From assembly GCF_003024195.1 (NCBI RefSeq), contig NZ_KZ679051.1, positions 1 through 64,000 of the forward strand: a DNA stretch of 64,000 nucleotides, read 5' to 3'. The notes under the pieces are model-generated. The model worked only from the letters and a program-made list of their open reading frames with translations. It was not told the origin of the DNA and did not search any database. Of this stretch, positions 41,781 to 50,421 are shown in pieces; within the stretch, counting starts at the first letter, position 1, and every line of letters begins with the position of its first letter. The position numbers were made by a program, and so were the translations under genes. The stretch comes from Streptomyces dioscori. Lineage in GTDB: Bacteria > Actinomycetota > Actinomycetes > Streptomycetales > Streptomycetaceae.

Positions 41781-43337
41781 ATGGCGCGTATCGCACGGTG
41801 GACGGCACTGGCCGCCGCCGCGTTGCTGGTGGCCGGCTGCAGCGGCTCGTCCGGGGACGACGGAGGGAACGACAAGAACGACGACGCGGGCAGGACGCCG
41901 GGCGCGACCTCCTCCGACGTCATGCCGGGGCTGCCCGCCTCACTCACCTCGCAGAAGCTCGACTGGGGCAGGTGCAAGGCCACCGAAACCGGCCCAGCGC
42001 CGGGCGGGGACTGGCGCTGTTCGACGCTCAAGGTGCCACTGGACTGGGCCGAGCCGGCGGGCGAAACCATCGGACTGGCCCTGATCCGCAGCGAGTCGAG
42101 CGGCTCCTCGGACGACCGCATCGGCTCGCTGCTGTTCAACTTCGGCGGCCCCGGCGGCTCGGGCGTCGACTATCTGCCGCCGTACGGGCCGACGTTCGCG
42201 AAACTCCACGAGCGGTACGACCTGGTCAGCTGGGACCCGCGCGGGGTGGCCGCCAGTGAGGGCGTGCGCTGTCGCAGCGACAAGGAGGTCCAGGCGGCCG
42301 AGGCTGTCGACACCACACCGGACACCTCCGCCGAGGAGACCGCGTTCCTCAAGGACGCCACGGACTTCGGCAAGGGCTGCCAGAAGTCCGCGGGCAAGCT
42401 CCTGGGACATGTCTCGACGACCGACACGGCCCGGGACATGGACCTGATGCGGCATGTCCTCGGCGACCGGAAGATGCACTACTTCGGCATCTCGTACGGC
42501 ACCGAACTGGGCGGCGTGTACGCCCACTTGTTCCCCAAGAACGCGGGGCGGCTGGTCCTGGACGCGGTCGTCGACCCGAGCGCCGGCACGGTGGGTCACG
42601 CGGAGAACCAGGCCAGGGGTTTCCAGCGCGCTCTGGAGGACTACCTCGAATCCACGGGCCAGGACCCCGAGGAGGGCTCCCGGGAGATCGCGGCCCTGCT
42701 CAAGCGGATCGACTCCAAGCCGCTGACGACCACGAGCGGCCGCGATCTGACACAGCAGCTCGCCCTCACCGGCATCGTCTACCCGCTCTACAGCAAGTCG
42801 TCCTGGCCTGCCCTCACCAGCGCGCTCGAAGCGGCCGAGGACGGCGACGGCACGGAACTGCTCGCACAGGCCGACAGCTACAACGACCGTGACGCCTCGG
42901 GCAGCTACGGCACGACCACGCATTCCCAACGGGTCATATCGTGCTTGGACGACAAGGAGCGGCCGACGCCGGCGGAGGCGAAGAAGCGGCTCCCCGAGTT
43001 CCGGAAGATCTCGCCCGTGTTCGGGGAGTCGATGGGCTGGGACACGGCCGGCTGGTGCCACGACTGGCCGGTGGCCGGGCAGTACGAGACACCGGAAGTG
43101 AGCGCGCCCGGCGCGGACCCCGTCCTGGTGGTGGGCAACACCGGCGACCCGGCGACGCCGTACGAGGGTGCGCGCAAGATGGCGGACGAGCTGGGCAAGG
43201 GCGTCGGTGTGCAGCTGACCTGGAAGGGCGAGGGACACGGGGCGTACGGGAGCGGGAGCGACTGCGTCGACACCACGGTGGACGACTACCTGCTGGACGG
43301 ATCGGTACCGGACGACGGCAAGGTCTGCGGTTCGTAG
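41781..43337 (+). CDS. Secreted lipoprotein alpha/beta-hydrolase peptidase (TAP/SlpD-E type), copy 2
   Basis: 518 residues, same architecture as the upstream gene: lipobox VAGC at about residue 20, FGGPGGSG, GISYGTELGG, NTGDPATPYEGA, GEGHGAYGSG. The two are clearly tandem duplicates that have diverged in the middle and the linkers. GAGGGGGG precedes the ATG at 41781; the longer frame from 41703 is not needed. A 126-base intergenic region holds a possible own promoter and an isolated TTATCCACA. The gene ends at the terminator at 43371. Confidence 0.92.
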   Translation: MARIARWTALAAAALLVAGCSGSSGDDGGNDKNDDAGRTPGATSSDVMPGLPASLTSQKLDWGRCKATETGPAPGGDWRCSTLKVPLDWAEPAGETIGLALIRSESSGSSDDRIGSLLFNFGGPGGSGVDYLPPYGPTFAKLHERYDLVSWDPRGVAASEGVRCRSDKEVQAAEAVDTTPDTSAEETAFLKDATDFGKGCQKSAGKLLGHVSTTDTARDMDLMRHVLGDRKMHYFGISYGTELGGVYAHLFPKNAGRLVLDAVVDPSAGTVGHAENQARGFQRALEDYLESTGQDPEEGSREIAALLKRIDSKPLTTTSGRDLTQQLALTGIVYPLYSKSSWPALTSALEAAEDGDGTELLAQADSYNDRDASGSYGTTTHSQRVISCLDDKERPTPAEAKKRLPEFRKISPVFGESMGWDTAGWCHDWPVAGQYETPEVSAPGADPVLVVGNTGDPATPYEGARKMADELGKGVGVQLTWKGEGHGAYGSGSDCVDTTVDDYLLDGSVPDDGKVCGS

Positions 43338-43370
43338 CGGCCCCGGCCGCCCCCGCCCGGACGACGGGAA

Positions 43371-43399
43371 GGGGCCCGGCACACGCGGTGCCGAGCCCC
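43371..43399. terminator. Convergent terminator after the second peptidase gene
   Basis: A 12-bp stem with one mismatch (GGGGCCCGGCAC and near-complement), 5-base loop, between convergent genes. Confidence 0.75.
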
Positions 43400-43408
43400 T
43401 CTCCGTAC

Positions 43409-43475
43409 CAGGTCCGTCCCTACGAGGTCTGTCTCTACGGGATCCGTCCCCACGGGGTGCGTCCCCAGGAGGTAC
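43409..43475. repeat. 15-bp degenerate tandem repeat, four and a half units
   Basis: Units CAGGTCCGTCCCTAC, GAGGTCTGTCTCTAC, GGGATCCGTCCCCAC and GGGGTGCGTCCCCAG, then a partial unit, ending at the moeZ stop codon. It fills the space between the terminator and moeZ. It has no coding role. Confidence 0.85.
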
Positions 43476-43477
43476 GG

Positions 43478-44656
43478 CTAGTAGATCGGCTTCTGCGGCT
43501 CGATCTGGTTGACCCAGCCGATCACGCCGCCGCCCACGTGCACGGCGTCGGAGAATCCGGCCGACTTGAGGACCGCGAGGACCTCCGCACTGCGGACACC
43601 GGTCTTGCAGTGCAGGACGATCTTCTTGTCCTGCGGCAGCGTCGCCAGGGCGGTGCCCATGAGGAACTCGTTCTTCGGGATCAGCTTGGCGCCGGGGATC
43701 GAGACGATCTCGTACTCGTTGATCTCGCGGACGTCGATGATCTCGATGTTCTCGCCGTCGTCGATCCACTCCTTGAGCTGCTTGGGAGTGATCGTCGAGC
43801 CGGCGGCCGCCTCCTGCGCCTCTTCGGAGACGACGCCGCAGAAGGCTTCGTAGTCGATGAGCTCGGTGACGGTCGGGTTCTCGCCGCAGACCGCGCAGTT
43901 CGGGTCCTTGCGGACCTTGACCTGGCGGTACTGCATCTCCAGGGCGTCGTAGATCATCAGGCGGCCGAGGAGCGGCTCGCCGATGCCCGCGAGGAGCTTG
44001 ATGGCCTCGTTGACCTGGATGGAGCCGATGGACGCGCACAGCACGCCCAGGACACCGCCCTCGGCGCAGGAGGGAACCATGCCGGGGGGCGGGGGCTCCG
44101 GGTAGAGGCAGCGGTAGCACGGCCCGTGCTCGGACCAGAAGACGGAGGCCTGGCCGTCGAAGCGGTAGATCGAGCCCCAGACGTACGGCTTGTTGAGCAG
44201 CACGCACGCGTCGTTGACCAGGTAGCGGGTCGCGAAGTTGTCCGTGCCGTCGACGATCAGGTCGTACTGGCTGAAGATGTCCATCACGTTCTCGGCTTCG
44301 AGCCGCTCTTCGTGAAGGACCACGTTCACATAGGGGTTGATGCCGAGCACGCTGTCGCGGGCCGACGCCGCCTTGGAGCGGCCGATGTCCGCCTGGCTGT
44401 GGATGATCTGGCGCTGCAGGTTCGACTCGTCGACCTCGTCGAACTCCACGATGCCGAGGGTGCCCACGCCCGCGGCGGCCAGGTACATCAGCGCCGGCGA
44501 GCCCAGGCCGCCGGCGCCCACACAGAGCACCTTGGCGTTCTTCAGCCGCTTCTGCCCGTCCATGCCCACGTCGGGGATGATCAGGTGGCGGGAGTACCTG
44601 CGGACCTCGTCTACGGTGAGCTCAGCAGCTGGCTCGACCAGGGGTGGCAGCGACAC
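43478..44656 (-). CDS. moeZ: Adenylyltransferase/sulfurtransferase MoeZ
   Basis: 392 residues, a MoeB-like E1 domain fused to a C-terminal rhodanese domain. E1 part: GAGGLGSP nucleotide motif (about 51-58), zinc cysteines CYRC and CAVC. Rhodanese part (about 290-392) has the sulfur-carrying Cys in HCKTGVRS. It activates and thiolates MoaD and other ubiquitin-like sulfur carriers for molybdopterin, thiamine-type and cysteine synthesis. It pairs functionally with moaE in this window and matches mycobacterial Rv3206c. GTG start with GGAG upstream; a 63-base gap separates it from the spherulin-like gene upstream. Confidence 0.93.
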   Translation of the reverse strand: MSLPPLVEPAAELTVDEVRRYSRHLIIPDVGMDGQKRLKNAKVLCVGAGGLGSPALMYLAAAGVGTLGIVEFDEVDESNLQRQIIHSQADIGRSKAASARDSVLGINPYVNVVLHEERLEAENVMDIFSQYDLIVDGTDNFATRYLVNDACVLLNKPYVWGSIYRFDGQASVFWSEHGPCYRCLYPEPPPPGMVPSCAEGGVLGVLCASIGSIQVNEAIKLLAGIGEPLLGRLMIYDALEMQYRQVKVRKDPNCAVCGENPTVTELIDYEAFCGVVSEEAQEAAAGSTITPKQLKEWIDDGENIEIIDVREINEYEIVSIPGAKLIPKNEFLMGTALATLPQDKKIVLHCKTGVRSAEVLAVLKSAGFSDAVHVGGGVIGWVNQIEPQKPIY

Positions 44657-44719
44657 GGGGACTCCGTTGGTCGGTCAATCACTACAGTTGTTCTCCCCGT
44701 AACACTGCCACGCCCTTCT

Positions 44720-45469
44720 TCATTCCGAGACACCCGTTCCGATCCGCGAGACGAGTTCGTCCCAGTAGCCGGGCAGGCTCTCCCAGGGGTCGGCCGAACC
44801 TCCGCGGTCCGTGCGGTCGGTGAAGTAGATCGTCGAGGCCCCCTGCCAGCGGGCGATGCGCAGAGCCTCGTCGAGATGTCCTCGGGGCATGCCGTGGACG
44901 AAGTGGCAGAAGCGCTCCGGCGGGTATTCGGCGGTCCACTCCGCCACCTGCGACCAGCGGTAGTCGCTCCAGGGTCCGGAGAAGGTCACCAGCTGGTCGG
45001 CGGTCTCGGCGTACCCGGGATACGGGTGGGTGCCGTGGCCGAGGACGAGGTGGCCGTCGCCGAGGAGCGACCGCAGGGTGTCGGTGGTGCGCCGGATCTC
45101 CGGGAGCGCTGTCCGCTCCGTGGGACAGCGGTCCAGGAGGAAGCCGTCGACCTGGTACCAGTCGAGATAGCGGTGTGCCTCGGAGACGAGTTCACCGAAG
45201 GCGCGGGCGCCGTAGGTCACGTCCAGGTGGCCGAGCACGCGGACGCCCGCGTTGCGCAGGCGTCCGGCGGCCTCCAGGCAGTGGGGGTCGGGGCGGGCGC
45301 CGGGGCCGTCGGAGACGTTCAGGACGACCCAGTGCAGGGGGGTCCCGGGGCGGGTGAGGCCGCCCCATTCGACGGGGGCGACCAGGGGGTGCGCATAGCC
45401 GGGGATTCCGAAGCCGATCCTCAGGTCCGTGCTCGCGGTGCCCGTCGGTGTACTGGTCAGATACGGCAT
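44720..45469 (-). CDS. Spherulin-4 / GH135-like protein
   Basis: 249 residues, all one domain of the spherulation-specific family 4 type (TIM-barrel-like; IGFGIPGYAHPL near the start, VRVLGHLDVTYGAR, and VDGFLLDRCP carrying a candidate catalytic Asp). In fungi the family (Sph3) includes hydrolases of galactosaminogalactan. Unlike those it shows no signal peptide here, so it may act inside the cell or be exported by another route. It overlaps the end of the epimerase gene by 13 bases and is the last gene of the PelF-like operon. Confidence 0.8.
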   Translation of the reverse strand: MPYLTSTPTGTASTDLRIGFGIPGYAHPLVAPVEWGGLTRPGTPLHWVVLNVSDGPGARPDPHCLEAAGRLRNAGVRVLGHLDVTYGARAFGELVSEAHRYLDWYQVDGFLLDRCPTERTALPEIRRTTDTLRSLLGDGHLVLGHGTHPYPGYAETADQLVTFSGPWSDYRWSQVAEWTAEYPPERFCHFVHGMPRGHLDEALRIARWQGASTIYFTDRTDRGGSADPWESLPGYWDELVSRIGTGVSE

Positions 45470-46416
45470 GCGGCCTCCATCCAGATGTCGGCGAGGGATT
45501 CCTCAAGGTTGATCCGGGGCCGCCAGCCGAGCCGGTCACGTGCGGTGCGCACGTCGGCCTGCTGCCAGCTGCCGCAGCCGTCCGGGTAGGGGTACGCGGC
45601 GGGGGCCGTGTGCTCTGTTTCGGAGCGGGGGTGGCCGATGGATGGCCGGGCGGGGCCGGGAACTCCGTCGAGTTCGTGGAGGGCTCCCCCGTAGCCGGCG
45701 ACGCGTGCGAGGACGGAGGCGGCGTCGCGCAGACGTACGGCACGACCGGATCCGATGTTGATGACGCCCTGTGCGGCGGAGAGGGAGGCGGCATGGACGG
45801 CACGGGCGACATCGCGTACGTCGATGAAGTCGCGCTGGACACCGAGGCCGGCGAGTTTGAGGTCGCCGTCGCCGGACTGCATGGCGCGGCGCATGGCTTC
45901 GGCGAGGCGTCCGAGCGGGGAGCCCGCCGGGGTGCCGGGCCCGCACGGCGAGAACACCCGCAGGACGACGGCGTCCAGGCCGGAGCCGAGGACCAGCTCG
46001 GTGGCGGCGAGCTTGCTCACGCCGTAGGGGCCACCGGGGCGGGGGACGGCGTCCTCGGCCGTGGAGGAACCGGGCTGGCTGGGCCCGTACTCCGCGCCGC
46101 AGCCGATCTGTACGAGGCGTGCCCCGCACCCGCTGCGGCGCAGCGCCTCGCAGACGGTGGCGACGGCGACGGTGTTGTGCCGGGTGAGCTCGCGGGCGCC
46201 GCCGCGGGTGGCACCGGCGCAGTTGACGACGACCCCGGGGTGCACCGCGTCCAGGAAGCGGGTGAGCGCTCCCGGGCTGCCGCTGGCGAGGTCGAAGCGC
46301 ACGTCCGCGTCGTCACCCCGGCCGAGCGCGGTGAGCTGCACGGCCGGGTCGGCGAGGAGACGGTCGGCGACGAAGCGGCCCAGGTATCCGTTGGCTCCGA
46401 TCAGCAGCACCCTCAT
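45457..46416 (-). CDS. NAD-dependent sugar epimerase/dehydratase (extended SDR)
   Basis: 319 residues. Nucleotide motif GANGYLG (8-14), then a sugar-nucleotide SDR core with YGVSKLAATE as the YxxxK catalytic pair. A C-terminal half (NIGSGRAVRLRDAASVLARV, then LGWRPRINLEESL) is typical of sugar epimerases. Probably makes or interconverts a UDP- or dTDP-sugar for the glycosyltransferase two genes upstream; the specificity is not readable. The ATG overlaps the stop of the 46-residue gene (ATGA). It overlaps the spherulin-like gene at the other end. Confidence 0.87.
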   Translation of the reverse strand: MRVLLIGANGYLGRFVADRLLADPAVQLTALGRGDDADVRFDLASGSPGALTRFLDAVHPGVVVNCAGATRGGARELTRHNTVAVATVCEALRRSGCGARLVQIGCGAEYGPSQPGSSTAEDAVPRPGGPYGVSKLAATELVLGSGLDAVVLRVFSPCGPGTPAGSPLGRLAEAMRRAMQSGDGDLKLAGLGVQRDFIDVRDVARAVHAASLSAAQGVINIGSGRAVRLRDAASVLARVAGYGGALHELDGVPGPARPSIGHPRSETEHTAPAAYPYPDGCGSWQQADVRTARDRLGWRPRINLEESLADIWMEAACRI

Positions 46417-46553
46417 CGGGCGGCTCCCGGGGCGGACTCTCCGATGCGGAGGGTGATCATCTGGCGTTCTCCTTCAGGGTGGTGCCATGGGTCGTACGGA
46501 AGGCCCGCGGTGTCGGCCCCGCGGGAAGGGGTGCGCCCGGTGCGGAGATCCAT
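46413..46553 (-). CDS. 46-residue hypothetical peptide in the PelF-like operon
   Basis: ATG at 46553 behind a consensus AGGAGG six bases upstream; the stop overlaps the epimerase ATG (ATGA). The product is polar, with an N-terminal MDLRTGRTPSRGADTAGLPY, no helix and no cysteine. It matches no family I know. The strong RBS and coupling at both sides (35 bases from the membrane gene) make translation very likely. It may be a small structural factor, or serve mainly to couple translation of the epimerase. Confidence 0.65.
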   Translation of the reverse strand: MDLRTGRTPSRGADTAGLPYDPWHHPEGERQMITLRIGESAPGAAR

Positions 46554-46587
46554 CACGAACCTCCTGGGGCCGGGGGTCGGTGGCGGG

Positions 46588-48312
46588 TCACGGCGTGTCT
46601 CCGTGTGCCGCGTGGGCGGAGGCCCGGGTGAGGGTCCTGGTCGCGTGGAGCAGGAGGACGAGCGCCGCGGCCCCGCACACGAGAGCCGGGATCGCGCCCG
46701 CCCCCCAGGCGTCGGTCACGGTCTCGACGGGCACGGCCAGCGCCTCGCAGCCGGGGAGGCGGCTTCCGAAAACGCTCAGGAGGGCCGCCGCCTCGGCCAC
46801 ACCCGCGCCCGCGAGCATGACGGCGGGGGCGTGCCTGAAGCCGTGCACGGTGAGGAGCCGGGCGAGCAGGAGGAGCGCGCCGAGGGTGCCGGCCCCGGCG
46901 TAGGCGGGCTGCTCGTCCAGTACCGCTCCGCTCAGGGCGAGCAGGCCGCCGAGGACGCAGAGGAACAGGGCGAACACGCCCAGGAGCAGGGGTTTCACGG
47001 AGGACGCGAACTCCTCCAGGGCGCGGCTGGTGGCGAGGCGGCGGCGGGCGCGCACCGTGAAGAGGTGGGCGCACCAGGCCGCGGGTGCGCAGGCCGCGCT
47101 CAGAGCCAGGACGGACGCGAGGCCGATCGGCCAGGAGCTGCCGGAGCTGCCGGTGGGCGGTCCGTCGGGGCCGCCTTCGACGGCGGCGGCGAGCAGGCCG
47201 TCGCCGAGGAGGGCGTAGGCGACGAGCCAGTAGGTCCACGCGCGCGTGGACGGTGTCGGGGACCAGGGCCGCGTGGCGTGCAGGGGGCCGCGACTGCGGG
47301 CCGCGCGCACGGCGAGGGCCACGGCGAGTACGCCGACGACGGTCACCGCGAGGCGCGGCCGGCCCTCGGTGTACCGCAGTCCGGTGATGACCGCCGCGCA
47401 CAGGGCGCCCGGCAGCAGGGTGAGTACGGCCCAGTCGGCGCGCGCCTTGGGGGTGCCGGGTGTCTCGGGCCGGGGTGCGGTGTCGCCGGCGCGGGGCACT
47501 CGCGCGTACATCTCCTCCGCGAGGGAGAAGACGTCCCGGTGCCGGAAGTGGGTGGCGGTCCGGTCGGTCACCCCGTGCGCCTCAAGGGCCGCCGCGATCT
47601 CCAGTGGGTCCACCGCGCGCTCGCACAGCTCCCGATGGCGGTGCATCAGGGCCTTCACCGGGTCGGCGGCGGCGCGAGGGGCAGGTGGCGTGCGGTCGTC
47701 GGCGACCGGCTCGTCGCGCTGTTCGCCGGCTCGGTCGTGGACCGGTCCGGAGGCCGGGCCGGGGGCCGCGCCGGTGTCCACCGGACCGGGAACCTGCCGG
47801 TCGGAGATCTGCCCGTCGGAAACCTGCCGGTCCGCAGCCGAGGAGGAAGCCTCCGCCGTGACCGTCACGGCGTCCCACGCCAGCCGGGCGTACGTCGCCG
47901 TCGAGGACCCTTGCTGCGGTCCTTGTCGCGAGCCCTGCGGCGGTCCCTGCTGGGACTCCGGCCGGGGCCCGGACCAGAACTCCTGCTGCGGTCCCTGCGG
48001 CGTACGCGCGACGCGTGTCCCGTCAGGCCCCGTGGCCGACGAGTCCTTCGCCCAACTGGGCCGCGAGAGTGCCGATTCCGGTTCGCCCGTGCGTGGGTGT
48101 GCGTCAGCGATGCGCGACTCGCCCAGCTGGACGTCGACCACGCGGGTCTCGCCGGGCTGGATGTCCACGACCTTGATCTCGCCCACCTCGGCGTTCATGT
48201 GCCGCGCGTCCCCGAGGTCCCCCGGCTGCCCGGCCTCCGTGTCCCCGACTGCGCCGGTGGCGCCGGTGGCGCCGGTGGTCCGGTCCGCCGCTCCGATCCG
48301 TCGCGCGCTCAC
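46588..48312 (-). CDS. Polytopic membrane protein of the PelF-like operon
   Basis: 574 residues from the GTG at 48312, which overlaps the stop of the glycosyltransferase gene as GTGA. The first 210 or so residues are disordered: TGATGATGAVG repeats, a GExxVVDxQxGE triple repeat, and a Gln/Gly/Pro stretch. A short helical segment follows (HRHRELCERAVDPLEIAAAL), then about ten membrane helices to the C-terminus. No MOP-flippase motif is recognised. It occupies the place of a PelG/PelE-type export or assembly protein, but that is position, not homology. Confidence 0.75.
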   Translation of the reverse strand: MSARRIGAADRTTGATGATGAVGDTEAGQPGDLGDARHMNAEVGEIKVVDIQPGETRVVDVQLGESRIADAHPRTGEPESALSRPSWAKDSSATGPDGTRVARTPQGPQQEFWSGPRPESQQGPPQGSRQGPQQGSSTATYARLAWDAVTVTAEASSSAADRQVSDGQISDRQVPGPVDTGAAPGPASGPVHDRAGEQRDEPVADDRTPPAPRAAADPVKALMHRHRELCERAVDPLEIAAALEAHGVTDRTATHFRHRDVFSLAEEMYARVPRAGDTAPRPETPGTPKARADWAVLTLLPGALCAAVITGLRYTEGRPRLAVTVVGVLAVALAVRAARSRGPLHATRPWSPTPSTRAWTYWLVAYALLGDGLLAAAVEGGPDGPPTGSSGSSWPIGLASVLALSAACAPAAWCAHLFTVRARRRLATSRALEEFASSVKPLLLGVFALFLCVLGGLLALSGAVLDEQPAYAGAGTLGALLLLARLLTVHGFRHAPAVMLAGAGVAEAAALLSVFGSRLPGCEALAVPVETVTDAWGAGAIPALVCGAAALVLLLHATRTLTRASAHAAHGDTP

Positions 48313-50231
48313 CACGCCCCCTCCCCCGCGGGCACCGGCTCGCCCGGAGCGAGTCCCAGCGGGACGCCCCGTACCGGCGGTCCCGCCGCCCAGCCCGGGC
48401 CCGGTCTCGCGGCCACCGGCCGCGCCCCCGCCCCCGGTTCCGGCCACCGGCCCGGCATCTGCGCCTCGACGGGTATGGCGAACGGAAGGGGCTCGCCCGA
48501 CGCGTCGACCACGTCCCGTCGTACCGGACAGTGCGAGACGATATCGAGGTAAATGCTGTGAAATGCCATGATGTTCTGCTCGACGGTGAACAGTTCGAGG
48601 GCCCTGGCGCGGGCCGCGGCGCCGAGGCGCGACCGGCGCTCGGGGTCGCGCAGCAGGGCGACGCAGGCCTCGGCGAGCGCGCGCGGATTACGCGGCGGGA
48701 CCACGAGCCCCGTACCGCCGATGACCTCGACGACCGCGCCGACGTCCGTGGACACCGTGGCACGGCCGGCGAACATCGCTTCGACGAGGCTGATGGGAAA
48801 GCCCTCGACGACGCTGGACAGGACGACGAGGGCGCCCGCCGCGTAGGCCTCGGGAAGAGTGGGGACGTCCGCTCCCCCGATCTCCTCGAACGAGACCGGG
48901 TGGTCGCCGACGGCGCGCACACCGGCGGCCCCGTCGGGGAAGAGCTGGGCGGCCAGGGCCCTGCACTGCGCCAGGTAGGTCGCACCCTCCGGCCCCTCGG
49001 CGGGCGCACCGACGATCCGCAGCCGCGCCTTCGGTTCCTCCTTGCGGATCTCCGCGAAGGCGTGCAGAAGCGAGACCAGGTCCTTGGCGGGCTCGATGCG
49101 TCCGACCCACACGAGGGTGTACGGGTCGGCGTGGTCGGCACTCTCGCCCACCTCGGAGAAGCGGGACGCCTCCATGCCGGGGTAGACGGTACGGATCCTG
49201 GTCCGGTCGGCGCCGCAGCGCTCCTGCCAGCGGCGGGCGTGCGTGTTGCCGGGCGTGATGACCGTGGCCTGCCGGTAGGCCTCCGCGGCGAGCCGGCCGT
49301 GGAACGCAGCGAGCAGAGCCCGCGCCGGCGCCGACGCGGCGTGTCCCCGAAGATCCTCGCGCGGGCCGAGATAGTGCGCCCGCAGCTGCACTCCGTACTC
49401 CGTGACCAGCAGGGGTACGCCCGAGAAGTGGCGGGCGAGCAGCCCCGGCAGGGCCGCGGCGCCGCCGGACGTGGCGTGGCACAGGTCGACCGAGCCGAGC
49501 CCGTCGTCGCCGTACCAGTCGAGGGAGAGGGGGCGCAGCGCGCGTTCCACCTGGGCGGCGACGGTGAGCAGATCCGGCACGTGCGCGGTGCGCGCGGCGC
49601 GCAGGGCGCCGGGCGCGCGGCAGGCGCGTTCGAGGGCGCGCACCGCCACCTCGGAGCGCAGGGCGGCGACCATGCCGCCCTCGTCCCGGGCCAGTTCGGC
49701 GAGCCCGTACAACGCACTGCCGAAACGGTCCGCCGTACCGGCCGAGGCACCCTCGCCCTGGCCCTCGCCCCGACCCTCACCTCGCCCCTCGTCGGACCTC
49801 TTGGCTCCGGCGAAACCCCCGGACTCCGCACCGGATGCCGAATCGACCCCCGCACGGGACCCGGCACCGGCTCCGGCAACGGATCCCGCACCGGCTCCCG
49901 CACGGGACACCGCATCAGGTACGGCGCCGCCGAGCGCGTCGGGTGCGCACATGGCCGCCGCCAACTCGCCGTAGGCCTCGGCGAATCGGCGACGGGCCCG
50001 TCTCCCGTAGGCGACGCCGTCCTCGTTCGCCGTCCAGAGCGGGGCGGTGCGCACCCGGCTCACCTGGGAGGGGAGCTGGATCCAGCCCTCGTCCTCCTGC
50101 TGCTCACTGCGGCTCAGCGCGTAGATGTCGAACTCGTGCTGTCCGAGCCCGCGCACGAGCCGGTCGCACCAGAGCCTGGCCTCACCGCTCACATACGGAT
50201 AGCCACCCTCCGTAAGCAGTCCTATGCGCAC
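48309..50231 (-). CDS. pelF: PelF-like GT4 glycosyltransferase (DUF3492 N-terminus)
   Basis: 640 residues from the GTG at 50231 (GGGAG upstream). The N-terminus RIGLLTEGGYPYVSGEARLW is the DUF3492/PelF signature. A GT4 Rossmann domain follows, with VWVGRIEPAKDLVSLLHAF and the retaining-GT motif EGFPISLVEAM. A low-complexity insertion (about 105-190, Gly/Ala/Ser then GEGRGEG repeats) and a Pro/Gly-rich tail are extra. PelF polymerises the GalNAc-rich Pel polysaccharide in Pseudomonas; the sugar used here is unknown. It is the first gene of a five-gene operon with stop-start overlaps. Confidence 0.85.
   Translation of the reverse strand: MRIGLLTEGGYPYVSGEARLWCDRLVRGLGQHEFDIYALSRSEQQEDEGWIQLPSQVSRVRTAPLWTANEDGVAYGRRARRRFAEAYGELAAAMCAPDALGGAVPDAVSRAGAGAGSVAGAGAGSRAGVDSASGAESGGFAGAKRSDEGRGEGRGEGQGEGASAGTADRFGSALYGLAELARDEGGMVAALRSEVAVRALERACRAPGALRAARTAHVPDLLTVAAQVERALRPLSLDWYGDDGLGSVDLCHATSGGAAALPGLLARHFSGVPLLVTEYGVQLRAHYLGPREDLRGHAASAPARALLAAFHGRLAAEAYRQATVITPGNTHARRWQERCGADRTRIRTVYPGMEASRFSEVGESADHADPYTLVWVGRIEPAKDLVSLLHAFAEIRKEEPKARLRIVGAPAEGPEGATYLAQCRALAAQLFPDGAAGVRAVGDHPVSFEEIGGADVPTLPEAYAAGALVVLSSVVEGFPISLVEAMFAGRATVSTDVGAVVEVIGGTGLVVPPRNPRALAEACVALLRDPERRSRLGAAARARALELFTVEQNIMAFHSIYLDIVSHCPVRRDVVDASGEPLPFAIPVEAQMPGRWPEPGAGARPVAARPGPGWAAGPPVRGVPLGLAPGEPVPAGEGAW
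49740..49920 (-). repeat. Low-complexity repeats inside the PelF-like gene
   Basis: Tandem CCCTCGCCC-type 6-mers (coding GEGRGEGQGEG) and 18-base units around CCGGCACCGGCTCC (coding AGAGAGS blocks). They add a flexible loop of about 75 residues to the glycosyltransferase between its N-terminal domain and the rest. Confidence 0.75.
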
Positions 50232-50311
50232 GACCGCACTCCCGATCTCCCGTGTGGGGAGCCGCCGTTGACCCGGCGGCTCGCAGCGGGACGAACGTAT
50301 GCGGACATGGC

Positions 50312-50345
50312 GGTGGTGCGATGGACGGTTGTCCATCGCACCACC
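50312..50345. terminator. Hairpin between the ABC transporter and the PelF-like gene
   Basis: A 15-bp perfect stem (GGTGGTGCGATGGAC and complement) with a 4-base loop, 76 bases after the ABC ATPase stop on the minus strand. It separates two minus-strand operons and is most likely the transporter terminator. It also lies 80 bases before the PelF-like start, so a leader role is possible. Confidence 0.7.
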
Positions 50346-50421
50346 AAAAGGGGTGAACGGTCGTAACTTTCCCGTGCGGGTCGCGTTCCGTCGCGCTAAG
50401 AGATCAACCGAACACGTTTCG

